Shown piece by piece: positions 42,638-51,921 of a stretch of 64,000 bases of DNA. Under the pieces are notes generated by a model, which was not told the origin of the DNA, made no database searches, and was given only the letters and a program-made list of their open reading frames with translations. A program made the translations under genes and the position numbers. Numbering within the stretch: position 1 is the stretch's first letter; every line of letters begins with the position of its first letter. The stretch covers positions 506,474-570,473 of the forward strand of contig NZ_JAOEIY010000001.1 in NCBI RefSeq assembly GCF_025966695.1. The letters are read 5' to 3'. Source of the DNA: Stutzerimonas sp. S1 (GTDB taxonomy: Bacteria > Pseudomonadota > Gammaproteobacteria > Pseudomonadales > Pseudomonadaceae).

Positions 42638-43033
42638 TTAGCCGCGCTCAGCGTTACGCAGAGAAACCTGCTCGTTCAGCGTCCAGAAGTCGTAGAGCAC
42701 GCCGAGGAAGAACAAGCCCCCGGTGCACAGGTAGATAAGCCCGCTGATCCACTTGCCCTGATACATACGGTGCACACCGAAGACACCGAGGAATGTCAGC
42801 AGGATCCAGGCGACGTTGTAGTCGATCGCTCCGGCCTGGAAGCGAAGATCAGCCTCGCGATCCATCGAAGGAATCAGGAACAGGTCGATGATCCAGCCGA
42901 TGAAGAACAGCCCCAGGGTGAAGAACCAGATGGTTCCAGTGACCGGTCGCCCATAGTAGAAGCGGTGCGATCCGAGAAAGCCGAATATCCACAACAGATA
43001 TCCGATTACCTTGCTGTGAGTGTCCTGTTGCAC
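42638..43033 (-). CDS. Tandem TM2-domain membrane protein
   Basis: 131-residue inner-membrane protein made of two TM2 units. The first is YLLWIFGFLGSHRFYYG, then GTIWFFTLGLFFIGWIIDLF (about residues 12-52). The second is AWILLTFLGVFGVHRMYQG, then GLIYLCTGGLFFLGVLYDFW (about 75-118). Each has the TM2 pattern of two helices around a G-x-HR-aromatic-G turn and an Asp at the end. The function of TM2 proteins is not settled in bacteria. It is a single gene on the minus strand, with the bidirectional terminator 11 nt after its stop and 85 bp to pilU. Confidence 0.88.
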   Translation of the reverse strand: MQQDTHSKVIGYLLWIFGFLGSHRFYYGRPVTGTIWFFTLGLFFIGWIIDLFLIPSMDREADLRFQAGAIDYNVAWILLTFLGVFGVHRMYQGKWISGLIYLCTGGLFFLGVLYDFWTLNEQVSLRNAERG

Positions 43034-43118
43034 GCTCGCCTCCTTTTATCACCGTCCCAAGCAGTGCGACTCAGTATCGCCCCACCGGCGGAAAGCACAA
43101 CCGCTTCGCCCTTGCGCG

Positions 43119-44264
43119 CTAGCGGAAGCTGCGTCCCGGATCGTCGTCGCTGACTTCCAGACTCAGCCCCTGCGAGACCGAGCTCAGGTGCTCGCTGTCG
43201 GTTTCCGAGCCGAGCTTGATCAGCAGACGCAGGTCGTTGGCCGAGTCAGCATGCGCCAACGCATCCTCGTAAGTGATCTCGCCCTGCACGTAGAGGTTGT
43301 ATAGCGCCTGGTCGAAGGTCTGCATGCCCAGTTCGGTGGAGCGCTTCATCAATCCCTTGAGTTCGTGCACCTCGCCCTTGCGGATCAGGTCGGCGGCCAG
43401 CGGCGTGTTGATCAGCACCTCGATGACCGCCCGACGCCCCTTGCCATCCGGCGTCGGCACCAACTGCTGGGCGACGATGGCCTTGAGATTGAGCGACAGG
43501 TCCATCCACACCTGCTGCTGCCGGTCGGCCGGAAAGAAGTTGATGATGCGGTCCAGCGCCTGGTTGGCGTTGTTGGCGTGCAGAGTGGCCAGGCAGAGGT
43601 GACCGGTCTCGGCAAACGCCACCGCATAGTCCATGGTTTCGCGAGTACGCACCTCGCCGATGAGAATGACATCCGGCGCCTGGCGCAGGGTGTTCTTCAG
43701 CGCCACATCGAAGGACTCGGTATCGATGCCCACTTCGCGCTGGGTGACGATGCAGCTCTGGTGCTGGTGGATGAACTCGATCGGGTCCTCGATGGAGATG
43801 ATGTGACCACTGGAGTTCTTGTTGCGGTAACCGATCATCGCCGCCAGCGAGGTGGACTTGCCGGTACCCGTCGCGCCGACGAACAGCACCAGACCGCGCT
43901 TGGTCATCGCCAGCTTCTTCAGTACGTCGGGCAGTTTGAGGTCTTCGATGGTCGGAATGTTGGTTTCGATGCGGCGCAGCACCATACCCGCCAAATTGCG
44001 CTGATAGAAGGCACTAACCCGGAAGCGGCCAATGCCCCGCGCGCTGATGGCGAAGTTGCACTCATGATTTTCGGTGAACTCGCGGCGCTGCTGCTCGTTC
44101 ATCACGCCGTGCACCGTTTCGCGGGTCATCTCCGGCGACATTGGGGTCTTGCTCACGGGCATGATCTTGCCGTTGATCTTCATCGACGGCGGGACGCCCG
44201 CCGTGATGAACAGGTCGGAGCCGCCCTTTTCCACCATCAGGCGCAACAGTTTCTCGAATTCCAT
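43119..44264 (-). CDS. pilU: Type IV pilus retraction ATPase PilU
   Basis: 381-residue hexameric PilT-family ATPase, an accessory retraction motor. N-terminal PAS-like domain (LLRLMVEKGGSDLFITAGVP at the start), Walker A GATGTGKST (about residue 128), Asp box SIEDPIEFIHQHQ, Walker B ILIGEVRTRETM (about 200) and His box LATLHANNANQ (about 228). The C-terminus beyond about residue 345 is longer than in PilT, with an acidic tail. In P. aeruginosa PilU works with PilT under load. It follows pilT by 56 nt on the same strand, so the two are probably co-transcribed. Confidence 0.96.
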   Translation of the reverse strand: MEFEKLLRLMVEKGGSDLFITAGVPPSMKINGKIMPVSKTPMSPEMTRETVHGVMNEQQRREFTENHECNFAISARGIGRFRVSAFYQRNLAGMVLRRIETNIPTIEDLKLPDVLKKLAMTKRGLVLFVGATGTGKSTSLAAMIGYRNKNSSGHIISIEDPIEFIHQHQSCIVTQREVGIDTESFDVALKNTLRQAPDVILIGEVRTRETMDYAVAFAETGHLCLATLHANNANQALDRIINFFPADRQQQVWMDLSLNLKAIVAQQLVPTPDGKGRRAVIEVLINTPLAADLIRKGEVHELKGLMKRSTELGMQTFDQALYNLYVQGEITYEDALAHADSANDLRLLIKLGSETDSEHLSSVSQGLSLEVSDDDPGRSFR

Positions 44265-44320
44265 CGTCGTACTCGCAAGTCACGGCACGGCCGACTCAAG
44301 CGGCGCCGCAGAGGTGATTG

Positions 44321-45355
44321 TCAGAAGTTTTCCGGCTGTTTGGCCTTTTCCTTGGCACTGTCACGGCTGATCAGGCCTTTGGCGACCAGTCCCTTAAGGC
44401 ACATGTCGAGCGTCTGCATGCCCAACGCCCCACCGGTCTGAATCGACGAGTACATCTGCGCGACCTTGTCCTCGCGAATCAGGTTACGGATCGCCGGGGT
44501 GCCGATCATGATTTCGTGTGCCGCCACCCGACCGCCGCCGATCTTCTTCAGCAGGGATTGGGAGATCACTGCCTGCAGGGATTCAGAAAGCATCGAGCGC
44601 ACCATCGACTTTTCCTCGGCCGGAAATACGTCGACCACGCGGTCGATGGTCTTGGCTGCCGAGGTGGTGTGCAGGGTGCCGAACACCAGGTGTCCGGTCT
44701 CCGCGGCGGTCAGCGCCAGACGGATGGTTTCCAGGTCGCGCATCTCGCCAACCAGGATGATGTCCGGGTCCTCACGCAGGGCCGAGCGCAGCGCCTCGGA
44801 GAAGCCCAGCGTGTCACGGTGCACTTCGCGCTGGTTGACCAGACACTTCTTCGACTCGTGGACGAATTCGATCGGATCTTCGATCGTCAGGATATGGTGA
44901 TACTTGGTGTTGTTCAGGTAATCGAGCATCGCCGCCAGGGTGGTCGACTTGCCCGAACCGGTCGGCCCGGTCACCAGGACCAAGCCACGCGGCACGTCGG
45001 TGATCTTGCGGAACACCTCGCCCATGCCCAGATCTTCCATGGTCAGCACCTTGGAAGGAATGGTCCGGAATACCGCACCAGAACCACGGTTCTGGTTGAA
45101 CGCGTTGACCCGGAAACGCGCGACACCAGGCACCTCGAAGGAGAAGTCGGTCTCGAGGAACTCCTCGTAGTCCTTGCGCTGCTTGTCGTTCATGATGTCG
45201 TAGATCAGCGCATGCACCTGCTTGTGGTCCATGGCCGGCAGGTTGATCCTGCGCACATCGCCATCGACGCGGATCATCGGCGGCAGGCCGGAGGAAAGGT
45301 GCAGGTCGGAGGCGCCCTGCTTGGCGCTGAAGGCCAGCAGTTCTGTGATATCCAT
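44321..45355 (-). CDS. pilT: Type IV pilus retraction ATPase PilT
   Basis: 344 residues, exactly the usual PilT length. MDITELLAFSAKQGASDLHL start, Walker A GPTGSGKST (about residue 131), Asp box TIEDPIEFVHES, Walker B ILVGEMRDLETI (about 200), His box GTLHTTSAAKT (about 224) and the retraction-specific AIRNLIRE (about 288) are all intact. PilT depolymerises the pilus and powers twitching. The ATG at 45355 was chosen over one four codons upstream because it gives the canonical N-terminus. It is divergent from yggS, with 66 bp between the starts. Confidence 0.97.
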   Translation of the reverse strand: MDITELLAFSAKQGASDLHLSSGLPPMIRVDGDVRRINLPAMDHKQVHALIYDIMNDKQRKDYEEFLETDFSFEVPGVARFRVNAFNQNRGSGAVFRTIPSKVLTMEDLGMGEVFRKITDVPRGLVLVTGPTGSGKSTTLAAMLDYLNNTKYHHILTIEDPIEFVHESKKCLVNQREVHRDTLGFSEALRSALREDPDIILVGEMRDLETIRLALTAAETGHLVFGTLHTTSAAKTIDRVVDVFPAEEKSMVRSMLSESLQAVISQSLLKKIGGGRVAAHEIMIGTPAIRNLIREDKVAQMYSSIQTGGALGMQTLDMCLKGLVAKGLISRDSAKEKAKQPENF

Positions 45356-45421
45356 GGGACTCCCCAATTACAGGCAAGCGGGTAGAATGCCGCGCAGACC
45401 CTTAGGCGGCGGGCGCAGGTA

Positions 45422-46111
45422 ATGTCCACGATAGCGAACAATATTGCAAAGGTCGCAGCGCGCATCCGTGAGGCGGCGCAAGCTGTGGGCCGGCAGCCGG
45501 CCACCGTCGGCCTGCTGGCGGTGAGCAAGACCCAGCCGGCCAGCGCAATCCGCGAAGCCTTTGCCGCCGGCCTGCGCGACTTCGGCGAGAATTACCTGCA
45601 GGAAGCCCTGGAAAAGCAGGCGTCTCTCTCTGATCTCCCTCTGACCTGGCACTTCATTGGCCCCATTCAATCGAACAAGACCAAGGCGATTGCCGAGCAC
45701 TTCGACTGGGTGCATTCGGTGGACCGGCTGAAGATTGCCCAGCGTCTGTCCGACCAGCGCCCCGCCAACCTGCCGCCGCTGAACATCTGCCTGCAGGTGA
45801 ATGTCAGCGGCGAGCAGAGCAAATCCGGTTGCGCACCGAATCAGGTACAGCAGCTGGCCGATGCCATCGCCGGTCTGCCGCGACTGAAACTGCGTGGTCT
45901 GATGTGCATTCCGGCCCCCAGCGACGACCCTGACGAGCAGCGAGCAGCTTTCGCGCGTCTGCGCGGATTGCGCGATGAGCTGAACCATGAGCTGGACACA
46001 CTATCCATGGGTATGAGCCAGGATCTGGAAGCAGCCATCGCCGAGGGCGCGACCTTCGTCCGCATCGGCACAGCCCTCTTCGGCGCCCGCGATTACGGGC
46101 GCTCCGCCTGA
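45422..46111 (+). CDS. yggS: YggS family PLP homeostasis protein
   Basis: 229-residue single-domain PLP-binding TIM-barrel protein (COG0325/PLPBP). The PLP lysine is in GLLAVSKTQPASAI (about residue 36), with FGENYLQEALEK (about 58), WHFIGPIQSNKTK (about 78), VNVSGEQSKSG (about 125), LRGLMCIP (about 158) and the C-terminal RIGTALFGARDY with the phosphate-binding Arg/Gly. The family buffers pyridoxal phosphate and influences amino-acid pools. It is followed by proC at 18 nt and yggT at 9 nt, the conserved yggS-proC-yggT cluster. Confidence 0.96.
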   Translation: MSTIANNIAKVAARIREAAQAVGRQPATVGLLAVSKTQPASAIREAFAAGLRDFGENYLQEALEKQASLSDLPLTWHFIGPIQSNKTKAIAEHFDWVHSVDRLKIAQRLSDQRPANLPPLNICLQVNVSGEQSKSGCAPNQVQQLADAIAGLPRLKLRGLMCIPAPSDDPDEQRAAFARLRGLRDELNHELDTLSMGMSQDLEAAIAEGATFVRIGTALFGARDYGRSA

Positions 46112-46129
46112 CTGAATAAGGAACCTCGC

Positions 46130-46954
46130 ATGAGCAATCCCCGCATCGCCTTCATCGGCGCCGGCAACATGGCCGCCAGCCTGATCGGCGGACTGCGCGC
46201 CCAGGGCGTCGCGGCCGACGCCATCCGCGCCAGCGATCCAGGTATCGAACAGCGCGCGAAGATCAGCGCCGAGCACGGCATCCGGACCTTTGCCGACAAT
46301 GGCGAGGCGATTGCCGGCGCGGACGTCGTCGTGCTGGCGGTCAAGCCACAGGTGATGCAAGCGGTCTGTCAGGACCTGCGCCAGCACCTCGACCACGCCC
46401 CGCTGGTTGTCTCCATCGCCGCCGGCATCACCTGCGACAGCCTGCAGCGCTGGCTCGGCCCACAGCCGCAGGCGATCGTGCGTTGCATGCCCAACACCCC
46501 GGCGCTGCTGCGCCAGGGCGTCAGCGGGTTGTTCGCCAACGCCCAGGTCAGTGCCGAGCAGAAGCTGCAGGCGGAAACGCTGCTGTCGGCTGTCGGCATG
46601 GCGCTGTGGCTCGATGAGGAACACCTGATCGACGCGGTCACCGCAGTGTCCGGTAGCGGTCCGGCGTACTTCTTCCTGCTCATCGAGGCGATGACCGCCG
46701 CCGGCGAACGCCTCGGCCTGCCGCGTGAGACCGCCGCGCAGCTGACCCTGCAGACCGCTCTCGGCGCGGCGCGGATGGCCTGCGAGAGCGACGTCGACGC
46801 CGCCGAACTGCGACGCCGGGTCACCTCACCGAACGGAACCACCGAAGCCGCGATCAAAGCCTTCCAGGCGGGCGGCTTCGAGCAACTGGTGCAACAGGCA
46901 CTGAACGCCGCCGCGTACCGCTCGGCCGAACTCGCCGAACAACTGGGCAAATAA
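46130..46954 (+). CDS. proC: Pyrroline-5-carboxylate reductase
   Basis: 274-residue NAD(P)H enzyme for the last step of proline synthesis. The Rossmann start IAFIGAGNMAASLIGGL (residue about 5), VVLAVKPQVM (about 66), VSIAAGI (about 98), RCMPNTPAL (about 120), and the substrate/dimer motif AVSGSGPAYFFLLIEAM (about 172) with SPNGTTEAAI (about 228) are diagnostic. Ribosome site AAGGA 7 nt before the ATG. Middle gene of yggS-proC-yggT. Confidence 0.97.
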   Translation: MSNPRIAFIGAGNMAASLIGGLRAQGVAADAIRASDPGIEQRAKISAEHGIRTFADNGEAIAGADVVVLAVKPQVMQAVCQDLRQHLDHAPLVVSIAAGITCDSLQRWLGPQPQAIVRCMPNTPALLRQGVSGLFANAQVSAEQKLQAETLLSAVGMALWLDEEHLIDAVTAVSGSGPAYFFLLIEAMTAAGERLGLPRETAAQLTLQTALGAARMACESDVDAAELRRRVTSPNGTTEAAIKAFQAGGFEQLVQQALNAAAYRSAELAEQLGK

Positions 46955-46963
46955 GGAGCATTC

Positions 46964-47554
46964 ATGTCCCAACTTTCGCAAGCCCTGATCCTGATCATCC
47001 AGACGCTCGGCAGCCTGTACCTGCTGATCGTGCTGCTGCGCTTCATCCTGCAACTGGTGCGCGCCGACTTCTACAACCCGCTCAGCCAGTTCATCGTCAA
47101 GGCCACGCACCCACTGCTGCGTCCGATGCGTCGCGTCATCCCGAGCATGGGCACGCTGGATCTGTCTTCGTTGCTGCTGGCGCTGATCGTGCAGATAGTG
47201 CTGATGGCGGCGATCCTGCTGGTCGCCTACGGCACCACCGGTAATCCGCTGCTGCTGTTGATCTGGGCGCTGATCGGCATCACCGGGCTATTTCTCAACA
47301 TCTTCTTCTGGGCGCTGATCATCAGCGTCATCCTGTCCTGGGTCGCACCCGGCAGCCACAACCCGGGCGCGCAGCTCGTCGGCCAGCTCTGCGAGCCGGT
47401 GCTGGCGCCGTTCCGTCGCCTGCTGCCGAACCTCGGAGGGCTGGATATCTCGCCGATCTTCGCCTTCCTGGCAATCAAGCTGCTGGACATGCTGGTAGTC
47501 AACAACCTTGCAACCATGACCCACATGCCCAATATCCTGCGCATGCTGATCTGA
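46964..47554 (+). CDS. yggT: YggT family membrane protein
   Basis: 196-residue inner-membrane protein with two YGGT repeats: an N-terminal one with LLIVLLRFILQLVRADFYNPL and HPLLRPMRRVIP, and a C-terminal one with ILSWVAPGSHNPGAQLV and PVLAPFRRLLPNLGGLDISP. About five to six hydrophobic helices. The family has been linked to osmotic or K+ tolerance and to membrane protein assembly near cell-division genes, but its function is not settled. AAGGAG precedes the ATG. After its stop is a GC-rich palindrome CCGCCCGG-N16-CCGGGCGG (about 47567-47598) that may end the operon. Confidence 0.93.
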   Translation: MSQLSQALILIIQTLGSLYLLIVLLRFILQLVRADFYNPLSQFIVKATHPLLRPMRRVIPSMGTLDLSSLLLALIVQIVLMAAILLVAYGTTGNPLLLLIWALIGITGLFLNIFFWALIISVILSWVAPGSHNPGAQLVGQLCEPVLAPFRRLLPNLGGLDISPIFAFLAIKLLDMLVVNNLATMTHMPNILRMLI

Positions 47555-47673
47555 CGGCGATGACCGCCCGGCCCCCTAACTGGCCCTCCGGGCGGCTGCT
47601 GGCCAGCGGTGGATTGACCGCATATCGGCGAATCGGATAATCGCCGCATACCTACTTCCCACACGGACCGGGG

Positions 47674-49641
47674 ATGAGCATGGAACGACTCGATCGACAG
47701 GTGGATGCCTACGTCACCTGGAAGCGCGACCTGATCCGCGAGATCACGCGTTATCGCAGCTGGCTGGCGCACAATCGGCTGAGCAGCGAAGCAGTCGAAT
47801 CCCGTCTCGATCGGGCGCTGCGCATCCTGCGGACCGACCACATCACGATGGCCTTCGTCGGCGAGTATTCGCGTGGCAAGACCGAGCTGATCAACAGCCT
47901 GCTGTTCTCCGGCTACGGCCAGCGCATCCTGCCCTCACGCGCAGGCCGTACCACCATGTGTCCGACCGAGCTGTTCTTCGATCCACGCTCGGAGCGTTCC
48001 TACATTCGCCTGCTGCCCATTGAGTCGCGCCTGGAAGACACCAGCATCGCCCAGCTCAAGCGCACGCCACGGCACTGGCTGAACATTCCGCTGGACCCGC
48101 AGGACCCGGACGAGATGGTCGAGGCCTTCACCCAGGTGGCGATGACCAAGGCCATGCCGGTCGAGCAGGCGATTCAGCTGGGTTTCCATCCCGATGCACT
48201 AGAGCGCAGCGATGATCCGGCCGAGGTACTGGTACCCGCCTGGCGCCATGCGCTGGTCAACTTCGATCACCCGTTGCTGCGCCAGGGCCTGCGCATTCTG
48301 GATACGCCGGGCCTGAATGCCCTAGGCAGCGAACCGGAACTGACGCTGTCGATGCTGCCCAACGCCCAAGCCGTGCTCTTCATGCTGTCAGCAGATGCCG
48401 GCGTCACCGCCAGCGACATGGAGATCTGGCAACAGCATGTGCGCCAGCTCGACGTCGACACCCACGGCAACCTGTTCGCCGTACTGAACAAGATCGATGT
48501 GCTCTGGGACGATCTTGCCGGCGACGACTTCGTCAGCGACGCAATCCGCCAGATGCGTGCCAGTACCGCTCAGCAACTGGGCATCGACAGCGAGCACGTG
48601 CTGCCGCTGTCTGCCAAGCAGGCACTGCTGGCCAAGGTCCGCGGCGACCAGGCATTGCTCGAGCGCAGCCAGATCGAACAATTGGAGCAGCTGCTGGCCA
48701 CGCGCATTCTGGCGCAGAAGGAGCGCCTGCTCGAGGAGCAGGTGGTCCAGCAGGTGCTTGCGCTGTTGCACAACAGCCAGCATGTGCTGAACCTGCGTCG
48801 CGACAAGGTCATCGAACAGCGCGCCCTGCTCGACAGCCACCAGCAGGGCAACGGCCAGATGCTGCTGGAACTGACCGCACGCACCCGCCATGACCACAAT
48901 CGCCATCACAAGCGCCTGTTAGAACTGCGAACCAACCAGCACCTGCTGCAGCGTCAGGGCGAGCTGCTTGGCGCGGCGATTCGTGCCGCGCGGCTGGAAG
49001 AGCATCTCACGCGTCTGCGCCGCAGCCTCACCGGCAGTCTGACGACGCTGGGCATCAACCTCGCCATCCTGCACTTCTTCCGCTCGGTGGAGCAGGATCT
49101 GAATGCGCTGGAGCTGGAGGCTGCACGCGCCAACAAGATGGTCGCCGCCATCTATAACCGGCACAACGAGGAAAACCCGTTGCAGGGTATCGACGCGCCG
49201 CAGTTCGAGATCCAACCGTTCCAGCGCGAACTGCGCAGCCTGCAGCTCAAGGCCGACCAGTTCCGCCTGCAGCTCAAGACTCTGCTCACCGAGCAGCGCA
49301 CCCTCACCCGCCGCTTCTTCGCCACCCTGGTGCAGGAAGTGATCGGCTTGCACCAGCGCCTGCGGCAGGAAGCCACGCGTTGGGCCGGCGATGCTCTCAC
49401 GCCACTGCTGCAGCACTCGCTGGAAAACAAGCAACAGCTGGAAACCCACATGCTGCGACTCAAGAGTCTGGCGCAGACCAACCAGCAGAACAGCCAGCGA
49501 GGCCAGCTGCTGACCCGCTATTGCAGCGAACTGGACCAGCAGCTGGCGCAGGCAGCGGAAATGCTGCGCGCACTGCGCCTGCCCGCGCCGCTGCGACGAC
49601 AGGCCAAGGTGGTCAGCCTGACCGGCGCCGCTCGACACTGA
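47674..49641 (+). CDS. Dynamin-like GTPase family protein
   Basis: 655-residue large GTPase. G1 FVGEYSRGKTELIN (about residue 62), a probable G2 Thr in GRTTMCPTEL (about 90), G3 LDTPGLNALG (about 209) and G4 AVLNKIDVLW (about 269) are complete. From about residue 330 onward the protein is almost entirely long alpha helix and coiled coil rich in Gln, Leu, Arg and Glu, as in bacterial dynamin-like proteins. No clear membrane anchor is seen, although TLGINLAILHFF (about 450) is a hydrophobic stretch that could be a membrane paddle. It sits alone between yggT and metX. Bacterial dynamins act in membrane remodelling, stress survival or phage defence; which applies here is unknown. ATG at 47680 is an alternative start. 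Confidence 0.85.
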   Translation: MSMERLDRQVDAYVTWKRDLIREITRYRSWLAHNRLSSEAVESRLDRALRILRTDHITMAFVGEYSRGKTELINSLLFSGYGQRILPSRAGRTTMCPTELFFDPRSERSYIRLLPIESRLEDTSIAQLKRTPRHWLNIPLDPQDPDEMVEAFTQVAMTKAMPVEQAIQLGFHPDALERSDDPAEVLVPAWRHALVNFDHPLLRQGLRILDTPGLNALGSEPELTLSMLPNAQAVLFMLSADAGVTASDMEIWQQHVRQLDVDTHGNLFAVLNKIDVLWDDLAGDDFVSDAIRQMRASTAQQLGIDSEHVLPLSAKQALLAKVRGDQALLERSQIEQLEQLLATRILAQKERLLEEQVVQQVLALLHNSQHVLNLRRDKVIEQRALLDSHQQGNGQMLLELTARTRHDHNRHHKRLLELRTNQHLLQRQGELLGAAIRAARLEEHLTRLRRSLTGSLTTLGINLAILHFFRSVEQDLNALELEAARANKMVAAIYNRHNEENPLQGIDAPQFEIQPFQRELRSLQLKADQFRLQLKTLLTEQRTLTRRFFATLVQEVIGLHQRLRQEATRWAGDALTPLLQHSLENKQQLETHMLRLKSLAQTNQQNSQRGQLLTRYCSELDQQLAQAAEMLRALRLPAPLRRQAKVVSLTGAARH

Positions 49642-49721
49642 GCCGCCGCTGCAATTGCAGGTGAATTGCGGCGCGCTTCCCTTTAGACTTTGCCGCCTTC
49701 TTTTCGCAAGAGCCAGGGTCG

Positions 49722-50861
49722 ATGCCCACTGCTATCCCAGCCGATTCCGTTGGCCTGGTGAGTCCGAAGGTCGCGCACTTTGCCGAACCGCTGGCACTCG
49801 CCTGTGGCCGCACGCTGGCCGACTACCAGCTGATCTATGAAACCTATGGCGAACTGAACGCGGCACGCAGCAACGCCGTGCTGATCTGCCACGCGCTCTC
49901 CGGCCACCACCATGCCGCCGGCTATCACAGCATGGACGACCGCAAACCGGGCTGGTGGGACAGCTGCATCGGCCCCGGCAAGGCCATCGACACCGAACGC
50001 TTCTTCGTCGTCAGCCTGAATAACCTCGGTGGCTGCAACGGCTCGACCGGGCCAAGCAGTCTCAACCCGGCTACCGGCAAGCTCTACGGCGCCGATTTTC
50101 CGGTGGTCACGGTCGAGGACTGGGTACACAGCCAGGCGCGCCTCGCCGACCATCTGGGCATCGCGCAATGGGCGGCGGTGGTCGGCGGCAGCCTGGGCGG
50201 CATGCAGGCACTGCAGTGGACCATCAGCTACCCCGAGCGGGTACGGCACTGCCTGGCCATCGCCTCCGCGCCCAAGCTGTCTGCGCAGAACATCGCCTTC
50301 AATGAGGTGGCACGCCAGGCGATCCTCTCCGATCCTGAGTTCCATGGCGGTCATTTTCAGGAGCTAGGCGTAATTCCCAAGCGCGGGCTGATGCTGGCGC
50401 GCATGGTCGGCCACATCACCTACCTGTCCGATGATGCGATGGGTACCAAGTTCGGTCGCGGGCTGAAGAGCGAGAAGCTCAACTACGACTTCAACAGCGT
50501 GGAATTCCAGGTCGAAAGCTACCTGCGCTACCAGGGTGAGGAGTTCTCTGCACGCTTTGATGCCAACACCTATCTGCTGATGACCAAGGCGCTGGACTAC
50601 TTCGACCCGGCAGCGGCGCACGACGATGACCTGGCCAAGACCTTCGCTGGCGCCCAGGCCAGCTTCTGCGTGATGTCGTTCACCACCGACTGGCGCTTCT
50701 CACCGGAGCGCTCGCGGGAGATCGTCGATGCGCTGCTCGCCGCGCGTAAGAACGTCTGCTACCTGGAGATCGACGCGCCGCAGGGCCACGATGCCTTCCT
50801 GATACCCAATCCTCGCTACCTGCAAGCCTTCCGCGGTTACATGAACCGCATAGCCGTATAA
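49722..50861 (+). CDS. metX: Homoserine O-acyltransferase MetX
   Basis: 379-residue alpha/beta hydrolase that acylates homoserine, the first committed step of methionine synthesis. [16 protein letters not shown] (about residue 48), the nucleophile Ser in [14 protein letters not shown] (about 159), an Asp in [12 protein letters not shown] (about 320) and the His in [12 protein letters not shown] (about 353) form the catalytic site. The family was first named acetyltransferase, but many gammaproteobacterial members use succinyl-CoA; the sequence alone does not let me decide. metW follows at 9 nt, the usual partner in pseudomonads. The 80-bp gap to the GTPase gene has a palindromic GCCGCTGCAATTGCAG-GTGAATTGCGGC stretch. 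Confidence 0.95.
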   Translation: MPTAIPADSVGLVSPKVAHFAEPLALACGRTLADYQLIYETYGELNAARSNAVLICHALSGHHHAAGYHSMDDRKPGWWDSCIGPGKAIDTERFFVVSLNNLGGCNGSTGPSSLNPATGKLYGADFPVVTVEDWVHSQARLADHLGIAQWAAVVGGSLGGMQALQWTISYPERVRHCLAIASAPKLSAQNIAFNEVARQAILSDPEFHGGHFQELGVIPKRGLMLARMVGHITYLSDDAMGTKFGRGLKSEKLNYDFNSVEFQVESYLRYQGEEFSARFDANTYLLMTKALDYFDPAAAHDDDLAKTFAGAQASFCVMSFTTDWRFSPERSREIVDALLAARKNVCYLEIDAPQGHDAFLIPNPRYLQAFRGYMNRIAV

Positions 50862-50870
50862 GGAACCAAG

Positions 50871-51470
50871 ATGCGCGCCGATCTGGACATCATCCAAGAC
50901 TGGATTCCGGCCGGCAGCCGGGTGCTCGACCTCGGCTGCGGCAACGGCGAGCTGCTGGCGTGGCTGCGTGACAACAAACAGGTCAGCGGCTACGGCCTGG
51001 AGATCGACCCGGACAACATCGCCGCCTGCATCGACAAGGGCGTCAACGTCATCGAACAGGATCTGGACAAGGGCCTGGGCAATTTCGCCAGCGACAGCTT
51101 CGACATGGTGGTGATGACCCAGGCCCTGCAGGCCGTGCACTATCCCGACAGGCTGATGAAGGAAATGCTGCGGGTCGGCCGCGAATGCATCATCACTTTC
51201 CCCAACTTTGGTCACTGGCGCTGCCGCTGGTACCTGGCGAGCAAGGGCCGCATGCCGGTTTCCGAGTTCCTCCCCTACACTTGGTACAACACACCGAACA
51301 TTCACTTCTGCACCTTCGAGGATTTCGAGCGGCTCTGCCAGGAACGCGGCGCGCGGGTGCTGGAGCGACTGGCGGTGGATCGCGATCACCGACACGGCTG
51401 GGCCAGTCGACTGTGGCCCAACCTGCTAGGCGAGATCGGTATCTACCGCGTTACCGGACCGGCCCGATGA
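50871..51470 (+). CDS. metW: Methionine biosynthesis protein MetW
   Basis: 199-residue class I SAM-methyltransferase-fold protein: RVLDLGCGNGELLAWL (SAM loop, about residue 20), GYGLEIDPDNIAACI (about 43), MVVMTQALQAVHYPDRLMKEML (split motif IV region, about 80) and CIITFPNFGHWRCR (about 107). MetW is required together with MetX for homoserine acylation in several proteobacteria, and its product is not thought to act as an ordinary methyltransferase. AAGGA ribosome site; the gene is 9 nt after metX and 28 nt before the DUF4426 gene. Confidence 0.94.
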   Translation: MRADLDIIQDWIPAGSRVLDLGCGNGELLAWLRDNKQVSGYGLEIDPDNIAACIDKGVNVIEQDLDKGLGNFASDSFDMVVMTQALQAVHYPDRLMKEMLRVGRECIITFPNFGHWRCRWYLASKGRMPVSEFLPYTWYNTPNIHFCTFEDFERLCQERGARVLERLAVDRDHRHGWASRLWPNLLGEIGIYRVTGPAR

Positions 51471-51498
51471 CCGGCTGCACTGCTGGAGGTATATGACC

Positions 51499-51921
51499 AT
51501 GAAACGTGCCCTGATCTGCCTGCTGGTCGCGCTGTTCGCGTTGCCGGCGTTCGCCGAGCGCAAGCACAGCGTCGGCGAATACGACATTCACTACATCGCC
51601 TTCAACTCCAGCTTCCTGCAGCCGGATGTCGCCGCGGCCGCCGGCCTGGTACGCAGCAAGGCGCAGGGCGTGGTCAACGTCTCGGTACTCAAGAGCGGCA
51701 AGCCGGTGCCGGCGCTGGTCAGCGGCACGGTGAAAAACCTGCTCGGCCAGGATCGCACGCTGACCTTCAAGCAGCTCAAGGAGAGCAACGAGGCGATCTA
51801 CTACCTGGCGCAGTTCCCGATCGACTCCCAGGAAACGCTGCGCTTCAGCCTGACGGTGCAGCCGATGGATGCCGAGCCGGTCACTTTCGACTTCAATCAG
51901 GAAATCTATCCCGACGAATGA
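51499..51921 (+). CDS. DUF4426 domain periplasmic protein
   Basis: 140 residues with a Sec signal peptide ([18 protein letters not shown], cleavage after AFA). The mature domain is a beta-sandwich-like DUF4426 module: [20 protein letters not shown] at its start, NVSVLKSG, and [11 protein letters not shown] at the end. The function is unknown. The start at 51499 places GGAGG 9 nt upstream; the ATG at 51493 would leave only 3 nt. It is embedded between metW and rdgB, whose start overlaps its stop by 4 nt. This arrangement is also known in P. aeruginosa (PA0388). Confidence 0.88.
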   Translation: MKRALICLLVALFALPAFAERKHSVGEYDIHYIAFNSSFLQPDVAAAAGLVRSKAQGVVNVSVLKSGKPVPALVSGTVKNLLGQDRTLTFKQLKESNEAIYYLAQFPIDSQETLRFSLTVQPMDAEPVTFDFNQEIYPDE

